A stretch of DNA of 12,231 bases from Leptolyngbyaceae cyanobacterium M65_K2018_010 (GTDB taxonomy: Bacteria > Cyanobacteriota > Cyanobacteriia > Phormidesmidales > Phormidesmidaceae): NCBI GenBank assembly GCA_015295885.1, contig DVEE01000411.1, positions 1 through 12,231 on the forward strand, given 5' to 3'. The position numbers were made by a program, and so were the translations under genes. Below are positions 5,927 through 12,025 of the stretch, one piece after another (the first letter of the stretch is position 1; every line of letters begins with the position of its first letter). A model generated the notes under the pieces. It made no database searches. It worked only from the letters and a program-made list of their open reading frames with translations, and was not told where the DNA came from.

Positions 5927-7621
5927 TTGGCTCTAATCTATCCTTGGCTCCACGGGCAAACGGCTATACCACGGCGACTGTGGCGTTGGGGGCTGTTGGC
6001 CCTGATGGGCTTGGGAGCCGTGCTGTCGGCCACGCCGGGGCAAACCGCCGAAGAAATTATTATTTCCTTTGGCCTTCTGGAACGCACCGTTGCCATTGGT
6101 GACCTAGAGCAGTTTGCTAAAACCGGTCAGCTGACCCCCCAACTGCAGAGCTACAACCGGCTCTTGGGTCTGTCCGCAGACCAGCTAGCACAATTTCGGC
6201 AAGTGCTCATAACTCCGGCTGAAACCCTCAGCCATGTGGCCATTGCTCAGTTTTTTTACACTGAGCAGGGAGAAATTTTACTCAATGAACTCGTCCAGGT
6301 CGTACGCACCCCCGCTCGCCAAGGCGATTTCTTTGCCCTGCGGGCCGCGCTGATTCTGGGTGCGGCCTACGCTGAAGATGGAGTAACGCTGCTGGATGTG
6401 CTCAAGGCCTACCCGATGGAGGCGATTCGCATTGACCTGGCCGGTGGGTTTGCCATCGCCCAGGCCGTGAATCGGGCCATCTTTCAATCGGAACAGGCGG
6501 TAGCTCTGGTGCAAGATCTAGCCCAGCAGGAAGCGGCGGCGGCCCCAATGGATGCAGGGGCCTTTGCCGATCTGTTGCAGTTACTGCAAGAAAACCGTCG
6601 CTACGGTGTGCAGCGGGTTAACCTTGTCGTGCCGGGGCTGACCCGGCCGGTGGCTCTCTATCTCCCCCAAGTCCTGGGAGAACAACGGTCTCCCTCCCAG
6701 GGATTTCCCTTAGTGATTATTTCCCACGGCTTAGGCGGCACCCGCGAGAGTTATGCCTACCTGGCCAACTTCCTGGCTACCGGGGGGGTGGCCGTGGCCG
6801 CCATTGAACATACGGGCAGCAATGCCCAGCAGTTGATGGCTCTGCTGGAGGGCCTCACCGATGCGGTGGTTGCCGATGATGAATTTATTCGCCGCCCCCA
6901 GGATGTATCGCAAGTCATCAGTGCCCTAAAACGGACGCAAACGCCGCGGCTAACCTTACCCGTGCGCTTGGATATGGACCGGATCGGGGTGGTGGGGCAG
7001 TCCTTTGGGGGGTATACGGCCCTGGCTTTGGCGGGGGCCACCTTTGATCAGGCTAAGCTGGAGGAATTTTGTCCTCCCAGTCAGATCAGCTTAAATCCCT
7101 CCTTGCTTTTACAGTGTCAAGCAGTGCGTTTGGGCGATCCTGGGGGCAGGCTGGCGGACCCACGGGTGCGATCGATTTTTGTAATGAACCCGATCGGCAG
7201 TGTGGTGTTTGGCGAATCGGGCTATGGTCTGATTACCGTGCCCACGATGGTCGTGGCGGGGACAGCGGATACGGTGTCGCCGGCTTTTCCAGAACAAATT
7301 CAACCGTTTACCTGGTTAACGACGCCGGAACGCTTTCTGCTGCTGCTCAATCAGGGGACTCACTTTTCTGTGATTGGTGATGTGGCTCAGGCCGAGCCGC
7401 CCCTGGCCCTGCCGCCCGCCCTGATTGGGCCCCGCCCAGACCTGGCCCAGTCCTACATGCAAATTCTGGCGCTGGCCTTTTTCCAGCTCACCCTCAACCA
7501 GGATGAGCGCTATCGGCCCATGGTACAGGCGGCCTTTGCGGAAAAGCTGAGCGCTGAGGCCTTGCCCATGGATCTAACCCGTACCCTTTCCGCGGCTGAC
7601 CTGCAGGAGGCTCTGCGGTAG
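5927..7621 (+). CDS. exported alpha/beta hydrolase with N-terminal DUF1400 domain
   Basis: The protein is predicted to be exported. An Arg-rich n-region (PRRLWRW), a hydrophobic core LLALMGLGAVLSA and a probable signal-peptidase site near GQTAEE precede the mature part. The DUF1400 segment follows (AEEIIISFGLLERTVAIGDL, LEQFAKTGQLTPQL; about residues 41-75). The hydrolase domain (about 230 onward) shows an oxyanion-hole motif SHGLGGT (266-272), the nucleophile elbow GQSFGG (Ser359), an acid in GTADTVSP (Asp448) and a His in GTHFSV (His479). The esterase/lipase-like substrate is unknown. The start is uncertain. TTG at 5927 has AGGGAG 6 nt upstream, TTG at 5921 has AAGGA 7 nt upstream, and TTG at 5870 would add 19 residues with a poor site. 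No ATG is available before the signal peptide. Numbering here uses 5927 (564 residues). Confidence 0.85.
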   Translation: MALIYPWLHGQTAIPRRLWRWGLLALMGLGAVLSATPGQTAEEIIISFGLLERTVAIGDLEQFAKTGQLTPQLQSYNRLLGLSADQLAQFRQVLITPAETLSHVAIAQFFYTEQGEILLNELVQVVRTPARQGDFFALRAALILGAAYAEDGVTLLDVLKAYPMEAIRIDLAGGFAIAQAVNRAIFQSEQAVALVQDLAQQEAAAAPMDAGAFADLLQLLQENRRYGVQRVNLVVPGLTRPVALYLPQVLGEQRSPSQGFPLVIISHGLGGTRESYAYLANFLATGGVAVAAIEHTGSNAQQLMALLEGLTDAVVADDEFIRRPQDVSQVISALKRTQTPRLTLPVRLDMDRIGVVGQSFGGYTALALAGATFDQAKLEEFCPPSQISLNPSLLLQCQAVRLGDPGGRLADPRVRSIFVMNPIGSVVFGESGYGLITVPTMVVAGTADTVSPAFPEQIQPFTWLTTPERFLLLLNQGTHFSVIGDVAQAEPPLALPPALIGPRPDLAQSYMQILALAFFQLTLNQDERYRPMVQAAFAEKLSAEALPMDLTRTLSAADLQEALR

Positions 7622-7632
7622 ATTAGCCAGGC

Positions 7633-8106
7633 CTAGGCCATATCTGGGGGAATGGCCTGACTGCGTTGAGCCTGGGCCAGTTGGGCCTGCACCAGCGCCT
7701 CAAAATCCTGCCGGCGAATTTCGATCCCCTGCCCCGTTTGCCCTGGGGTTTCGCAAAAGATCAGGCTATCAATCGGCTTCATGGCTATGAGCTGAAACAG
7801 AATATGCACGACAGGAACCGGTAAGGCCATCACCTGGGGGTCTTTAATAGAGGCCTGGCTGGCGGCCGCATCCTGGAGGGTGGGGTAGGCGTAGACGACA
7901 TTTTTTTGGGTGGTGGGCTGGGCTCGATTGCTCAGGGTCGTCATCATCCAGCCCTGTTCTAGGGTTTGCAGCACGTAGTACTGTCGGTGTTTAAGCTGTT
8001 CTGCGATCGCCTTGAGGGTGGGGGAGATCGCCCTTACGGCGGCCGCTGTGGCTTGGTCACCGCCAGTATTCTGAACCAAATCGGCAATTTGTTCGTCAAG
8101 ATCCAT
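7633..8106 (-). CDS. hypothetical protein, 157 residues, divergent from hetZ
   Basis: I do not recognise this family. It is soluble with no signal peptide. Residues 1-45 are probably helical (DEQIADLVQNTGGDQATAAA and AISPTLKAIAEQL). A stretch YYVLQTLEQGWMMTTLSNRA (43-62) looks like beta strands, and about 70-115 is mixed, with PVVHILFQLIAMKPIDSLIF. The C-terminal part is a Gln/Ala-rich helix (about 133-150). ATG at 8106 has AGGG about 7 nt upstream and begins the frame cleanly. The stop lies 11 bp from the stop of the convergent hydrolase, with the palindrome GGCCTAGGCC (7630-7639) spanning this end. It shares its upstream region with hetZ, so common regulation is conceivable but is only an inference from position. 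Confidence 0.75.
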   Translation of the reverse strand: MDLDEQIADLVQNTGGDQATAAAVRAISPTLKAIAEQLKHRQYYVLQTLEQGWMMTTLSNRAQPTTQKNVVYAYPTLQDAAASQASIKDPQVMALPVPVVHILFQLIAMKPIDSLIFCETPGQTGQGIEIRRQDFEALVQAQLAQAQRSQAIPPDMA

Positions 8107-8131
8107 AGCGATACCCTGATGACGCTTTCAT

Positions 8132-8168
8132 ACTCCATGGTACGGAGTTTGTCGATACTTTTACGGAG
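8132..8168. promoter_or_regulatory. dyad and phased direct repeat in the hetZ divergent region
   Basis: ACTCCATGGTACGGAGT (8132-8148) is an imperfect 17-bp dyad with perfect 5-bp arms (ACTCC, GGAGT). The heptamer TACGGAG occurs at 8141-8147 and again at 8162-8168, exactly 21 bp apart, so both copies face the same side of the helix. This arrangement would suit a dimeric regulator. The arms do not match the GGGGT/ACCCC type of HetR target that I know, so no regulator is named. The 269-bp region 8107-8375 otherwise holds only a weak extended -10 (TGCTAGACT, 8172-8180) and the dyad at 8288-8305. Confidence 0.35.
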
Positions 8169-8287
8169 AGATGCTAGACTTTACGAAATAATAGTGGATT
8201 CAACCATCTTACCGTTGGGTTCAATCAGGGTTTCCATTCGTTTGGTCTTGTTCGCAATCAGGAAGATTTCGCTGTTTTTCTGCCTTT

Positions 8288-8305
8288 AGCCCCCTAGGGC
8301 GGGCT
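8288..8305. promoter_or_regulatory. GC-rich dyad upstream of hetZ
   Basis: AGCCCCCTAGGGCGGGCT has outer arms AGCCC and GGGCT and an inner perfect palindrome CCCTAGGG. It stands out as a GC-rich island in a more AT-rich leader, 70 bp before the hetZ start codon. No T-run follows, so it is not a classical terminator. It could be an operator or an mRNA leader hairpin. Confidence 0.25.
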
Positions 8306-8375
8306 AGTGCGTCTACCCGACTACCACACCTGAATATCGCTTCACTACTTTGTGACGCTTTAGAGGATAACCAGC

Positions 8376-9509
8376 TTGAGTCAGGGTATCTGCACGTTTT
8401 CCGTGGACGCATTAACCCAATTGCTCTACGAGACCTTAAGGGTAAAAAGTGGCGCTCCCGAGGCCGTTTGTCGAGCGGTAGCCCGCCGTACCGGCATCGA
8501 AGTTCAGCGCATTTGCGACGAGAGCGATCGCATTCAGGCTTCCGGCGATATTCCCAGTTGGGCCAGGTCCCTGGGGCAACATCGCCTGGAGCAATGCCTG
8601 CGCTACTACGATCTGGGATCGCGGCAAGGGCGCATAGAACTCCATAGCACCCTGAGCGCCATCGTCTACCGCTACATCACGCCACCCCAGGTGCAAACCA
8701 GTTATCAGGCCCGCTTAAGCTTAATCGAAGATTTTCTGCAGGGTTTTTATGTGGAAGCCCTCACCGCCTTTCGCCGCGAGAACCACCTGTCAGACCAGTT
8801 TCAACCCCGCACCCTACTAGAACTGGCGGAGTTTATGGCCTTCTCGGAGCGCTATGCTAAGCGCCGCATTCCCCTGCCTGGCCACCGCAGCCAACAACTG
8901 ATTATTCTCAGGGCTCAGACCTTTTCTAAGCAGCAACCTCCCGAGCTGGCCGTCGACATTGAGCAAGCCACCGACTATGGCCTGGACAGTGAGGATGCTC
9001 GCCCCGCCGCCTCCCATCAGCGAGTTCGGGATGAGATCGCCGCTCAGACCGAAGACCTGCCGGAAAATTCACTGCGAGACGAGGTGATTGAAAAGCTGCT
9101 CGTCTACCTCCAGGAACGGAATCAGAGTGAGTGCGCCGATTACTTCACCCTGCGACTGCTGGATTTGCCCACCCACGAAATCGAGTCCTTGCTCAACCTC
9201 ACCCCTCGCCAGCGCGATTACCTGCAGCAGCGATTTAAGTACCACTTGCTGCGATTTGCCCTATCGCACCACTGGGAATTGGTACATGAATGGCTTGGGG
9301 CCGGTCTAGAGAGTAATCTGGGGTTGACCCCCCAACAGTGGCAACAGTGGCAGCAGACCCTGAACCTCAAACAAACCAAATTATTGAACTTGAAGCAGCA
9401 GGGCCTGACCGATGCCGAAGCCGCTAAGATTTTAGGGCTCACGAACAGCCAGGTTCACAAGCAGTGGACTAAGTTGTTAGAGCAAGCTTGGGAAATTCGT
9501 AATCATTAG
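8376..9509 (+). CDS. hetZ: HetZ-family transcriptional regulator
   Basis: HetZ is a DNA-binding regulator acting early in heterocyst differentiation in filamentous cyanobacteria; homologues also occur in strains without heterocysts. This protein has 377 residues (Anabaena HetZ is about 400). Segments I recognise as HetZ-like are RICDESDRIQASGDI (45-59), HRLEQCLRYYDLGSRQGRIE (69-88), LHSTLSAIVYRYI (89-101), SLIEDFLQGFYVEALTAFRR (115-134) and AEFMAFSERYAKRRIPLPG (151-169). A variable acidic linker (about 190-230) leads to two sigma-region-4-like helix-turn-helix stretches, LPTHEIESLLNLTPRQRDYL (264-283) and LTDAEAAKILGLTNSQVHKQ (344-363). The start is TTG at 8376, with AGAGG 9 nt upstream; no ATG is available before conserved sequence. 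patU follows after 24 bp, supporting the identification. Confidence 0.8.
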   Translation: MSQGICTFSVDALTQLLYETLRVKSGAPEAVCRAVARRTGIEVQRICDESDRIQASGDIPSWARSLGQHRLEQCLRYYDLGSRQGRIELHSTLSAIVYRYITPPQVQTSYQARLSLIEDFLQGFYVEALTAFRRENHLSDQFQPRTLLELAEFMAFSERYAKRRIPLPGHRSQQLIILRAQTFSKQQPPELAVDIEQATDYGLDSEDARPAASHQRVRDEIAAQTEDLPENSLRDEVIEKLLVYLQERNQSECADYFTLRLLDLPTHEIESLLNLTPRQRDYLQQRFKYHLLRFALSHHWELVHEWLGAGLESNLGLTPQQWQQWQQTLNLKQTKLLNLKQQGLTDAEAAKILGLTNSQVHKQWTKLLEQAWEIRNH

Positions 9510-9533
9510 TATCCGGACAGACCGATTCAAGCT

Positions 9534-10562
9534 ATGAATAGTGACTCAGATACGATTAAAGACATCCTCCTGGGGCTGTTGCTTGAATCAGTTCTGTGGG
9601 AGGATCCCCAATCAGGAGACCGTCATCTTGCCAAAGCAAACGATCCAGAGTTACCGGATCCACCGGCCATGAGTTGGGAGGATCGGGACCCGCGATTCAA
9701 TGCCGTTGATCGCCAGGGACTTGACCCCTTAGCTGCCGCGGACCAGGAACTGTTTGAAAATCCCATCGGTGCAGACACCACTGCTGTTTTTAACCCTGGA
9801 GATCTTCCTGCTGTGCAAACACACTTTGAAGCCCTTTTGAAGCGCCGCCTCAAGCAAGAAATTGCCAATCATCCGCCGCTTTTCCCCTGGGAAAAGGCCC
9901 TGCAAGAGTATCCCGACACCCTGAAGCCCGATGCTGGTGCGGCCTCTGTTTGGTTAGACCACCTTCAGAGTCTTCCGGTTCCTGGCCAGTTGCCCGAAGC
10001 GGTGCTGAGCGAACTCCTCTACCAATGCCAGCAAGTTGCCGAACAAACGACCCAACTCGGGCGGCGCTTGGTGAGCGCTGTAGAATCCCTGTTCCCCGAT
10101 CAGGCCGAGACCCTGGACTATATTGCCGGGCTGGTGGCTCGCCCGGCCTATCGGTCTGCCCAAACCCAAACCCTAGCCGAACTAGACTATGCTTCGGCTG
10201 CCCCCCAGCAGCAGATTGCCCTGGCCATGCTGGCGGCCCAGGGGATCTTTGACGCGCTCTCCCTGAGGGTTTCCCCAGCGAACCCCGAGGTCAGCCGCAC
10301 CTGGGTAACGGGTTTAGGCCCGGTTATTGTCACTGCCACCTACTTGCCAGATCAGATTCTGCAGGTTCGGGTGAACCTGCCCACCGCCGGAGCGATTTCC
10401 TTCCTGGGAGAAGGGCATACCACTGGGGCCAATCGTTCCACCCCCGGTGATCTGATGCTGCGGGTAGAAGCTACCCCCGCCTCTTCCGCCGCCAGGTTAG
10501 AAGTTCTGCTGGATCAGGCGGAGACCCCGCTGGGATTTCAGGTCTGGGTTGAGCCTGCTTAA
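9534..10562 (+). CDS. patU: PatU-like protein, undivided form
   Basis: PatU proteins affect heterocyst pattern and are encoded just downstream of hetZ. In Anabaena PCC 7120 the gene is split into patU5 and patU3; here a single 342-residue frame covers both halves. The N-terminus is a short hydrophobic helix, DTIKDILLGLLLESVLWEDP (6-25), followed by a disordered, acidic, Pro-rich stretch to about 90. Next come a helix LKRRLKQEIANHPPLFPWEK (102-121) with the characteristic PPLFPWE motif, a helical domain (about 153-245) with LVSAVESLFPDQAETLDYIA (179-198), and a beta-rich C-terminal domain (about 255-340). No enzyme signature is visible. ATG at 9534 is 24 bp after hetZ with a weak ribosome site, so it is probably co-transcribed with hetZ. 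Identification rests on synteny and partial motif memory, so it is less certain than hetZ. Confidence 0.7.
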   Translation: MNSDSDTIKDILLGLLLESVLWEDPQSGDRHLAKANDPELPDPPAMSWEDRDPRFNAVDRQGLDPLAAADQELFENPIGADTTAVFNPGDLPAVQTHFEALLKRRLKQEIANHPPLFPWEKALQEYPDTLKPDAGAASVWLDHLQSLPVPGQLPEAVLSELLYQCQQVAEQTTQLGRRLVSAVESLFPDQAETLDYIAGLVARPAYRSAQTQTLAELDYASAAPQQQIALAMLAAQGIFDALSLRVSPANPEVSRTWVTGLGPVIVTATYLPDQILQVRVNLPTAGAISFLGEGHTTGANRSTPGDLMLRVEATPASSAARLEVLLDQAETPLGFQVWVEPA

Positions 10563-10583
10563 GGGCTCTGGCTTTGGTCTGCA

Positions 10584-10622
10584 TGGGGGCAGAAGAATCC
10601 TTGCCCCCACGCACCGTTTTTT
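10584..10622 (+). terminator. strong rho-independent terminator after patU
   Basis: TGGGGGCA (10584-10591) and TGCCCCCA (10602-10609) form a perfect 8-bp stem with a 10-nt loop, extendable by two G-C pairs beyond one mismatch. A run of six T residues (10617-10622) follows. The T-run overlaps the stop codon of the convergent futA gene (10621-10623). On the minus strand no T-run follows the hairpin, so it would chiefly terminate hetZ-patU transcripts. Confidence 0.82.
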
Positions 10623-11688
10623 ATTTCCAGCCAGCCCGGTCAGTAATTCTGAGGGCTTCGGCGTTATTTTGGGCAAAGATTTCGGCGTTAATGGTGTCCG
10701 ACTTAAAGGTGCCAAAGCTGGCCACCACTGAATCTGTGGCTACCCCCTCAACCACGGGATATTCGTTATTGCTTTCCGCAAAAATCCGTTGGGCCTCAGG
10801 TGTAACCAGATATTCCAGAAACTGGATGGCAGCGGCCGCATTGGGGGCAGTTTTGACTACACCGGCACCACTGATATTCACATGGGTGCCGCGGTCATCC
10901 TGGTTGGGGAAGAAGACCTTCATCACCTCGGCTACCGCCTGGTCCTCTGGTTTATCGGACTTGATTAACCGGGCCAGGTAATAGGTGTTGGCGATGGCAA
11001 TGTCACCTAAACCGGCGGCGGCAGCTTTAATTTGGTCCGTATCATTGCCCTGGGGTTGGCGGGCAAAGTTGGCCACTAGCTCCTTGGCCCAAGCTTCCGT
11101 ATTCGTAGCCCCCTCTGCGGCGATCATCGACCCCACCAGCGATTGGTTGTAAATGTTGGTGGAGCTACGAATGAGAATCCGTCCGCGCCACTTCGGATCG
11201 GCCAGGGCTTCGTAGGTGGAAAGCTCCGAGGGTTGGACCGCATCCTGATTGTACATAATCACCCGCGCCCGCTTGGTCAGGCCGAACCACAGCCCATCGG
11301 CTTGGCGCAGGTAGTCGGGAATAGCGGCGGTCAGGGCTGCTGAGGAAACCGGTTGAAAGAGTCCTTCCTCTTGGGCCCGCCAGAGCCGCCCGGCGTCCAC
11401 GGTCATCAAAATATCCGCCGGACTGTTTACCCCTTCGCTTTTGATCCGTTCAATCAGTTGGTCTGCTTCTGCCTCAACTACATTCACTCGGATGCCCGTA
11501 GCTTCCCGAAATCCCTCGTAGAGCTGTTCATCGGTGTCGTAGTGGCGAGAGGAATACAAGTTGACCGTCGCTCTCCGGTTGCGGCCAAACCCAAATTGGG
11601 CAGTTGCGGGTCGCGATCGCAGGTGACCCAGACCAACTGCGGTGGCGGCAGCCCCTGCGACCAAAAATGTACGTCTTCCTAAGGTCAT
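10621..11688 (-). CDS. futA: FutA-type Fe(III) ABC-transporter substrate-binding protein
   Basis: This 355-residue periplasmic binding protein delivers ferric iron to the FutB/FutC ABC importer, whose genes are not in the window. The N-terminus TLGRRTFLVAGAAATAVGLG with Arg5-Arg6 is a Tat-type signal, and cleavage is likely near PATAQF (28-32), so export in folded form is expected. The mature part opens with NLYSSRHYDTDEQLYEGF (43-60). Conserved tyrosines that form the iron clamp in this family appear at Tyr50, Tyr180 and the pair Tyr236-Tyr237 (ANTYYLAR); Tyr146 is another candidate. I chose ATG at 11688, with GAGGT 8 nt upstream, over an in-frame TTG at 11703. It ends at the terminator of the convergent patU gene. 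FutA1-like versus FutA2-like assignment is not resolved; the Tat signal favours the FutA2 type. Confidence 0.92.
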   Translation of the reverse strand: MTLGRRTFLVAGAAATAVGLGHLRSRPATAQFGFGRNRRATVNLYSSRHYDTDEQLYEGFREATGIRVNVVEAEADQLIERIKSEGVNSPADILMTVDAGRLWRAQEEGLFQPVSSAALTAAIPDYLRQADGLWFGLTKRARVIMYNQDAVQPSELSTYEALADPKWRGRILIRSSTNIYNQSLVGSMIAAEGATNTEAWAKELVANFARQPQGNDTDQIKAAAAGLGDIAIANTYYLARLIKSDKPEDQAVAEVMKVFFPNQDDRGTHVNISGAGVVKTAPNAAAAIQFLEYLVTPEAQRIFAESNNEYPVVEGVATDSVVASFGTFKSDTINAEIFAQNNAEALRITDRAGWK

Positions 11689-11753
11689 CGAACAACACCT
11701 CAAATACTATAGATGGCTCCGGAGGCTCCCCGGGCCTAGGATGGTTGGTTGGC

Positions 11754-11783
11754 ATTATAGCCTCTATTGACAACTCTTCCCAA
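11754..11783 (-). promoter_or_regulatory. sigma-70-type promoter for futA
   Basis: On the minus strand TTGGGA (11783-11778) and a perfect TATAAT (11759-11754) are 18 bp apart. A start near 11747 would give a leader of about 59 nt before the futA ATG. A second TTGTCA between them is only 8 bp from the -10 and cannot be its -35. No clear Fur-box (GATAAT repeats) is visible over the promoter. Confidence 0.6.
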
Positions 11784-11829
11784 CAAGATGTCCGAAAAAT
11801 ATTCCCTAGGTAATGGGCAATAGCAACTG

Positions 11830-11882
11830 TTTCCTGGTAGCCCAGCCCCAGCCTCTGTCAGGAAAAGCCTGCAATTCAGGCT
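11830..11882. other. two back-to-back inverted repeats in the futA/TonB-like intergenic region
   Basis: TTTCCTG (11830-11836) pairs with CAGGAAA (11859-11865), and immediately next AGCCTG (11866-11871) pairs with CAGGCT (11877-11882) over a 5-nt loop. The two perfect stems adjoin without a gap. They lie upstream of the futA promoter and so would only be transcribed toward the TonB-like gene. The remainder of the 337-bp region between the futA start and 12026 holds the futA promoter and nothing else I can identify with confidence; no T-run follows the stems. Confidence 0.35.
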
Positions 11883-12025
11883 GGCACCCTTGGAGATACG
11901 GCCAATTCAGCCTAAACTAAAGGTGAAATTATCCTATTACTGGGTAGTTTCTGCTGATAAAGTTTGTCGATAGTGCTGTCCAGCATGGCTCCTGCTCGTT
12001 TCCCTCTCCAGCCTCCTTCCTGTCT

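Noticed and set aside
7630..7639. GGCCTAGGCC palindrome between convergent genes as a terminator
   Set aside because: It has no loop and no T-run on either strand.
8149..8180. TTGTCG and TAGACT as a hetZ promoter
   Set aside because: The 20-bp spacing is too long for a confident call; only the extended -10 character is notable.
9320..9331. GGGGTTGACCCC, resembling a HetR recognition dyad
   Set aside because: It lies inside hetZ coding sequence and is explained by codons for GLTPQ. The arm spacing is 2 bp rather than the 3 bp I recall for the hetP site, and it is far from any promoter.
11767..11772. Perfect TTGACA as a -35 for the TonB-like gene
   Set aside because: No acceptable -10 lies 16-18 bp downstream; the nearest AT-rich hexamers are 22 bp or more away.
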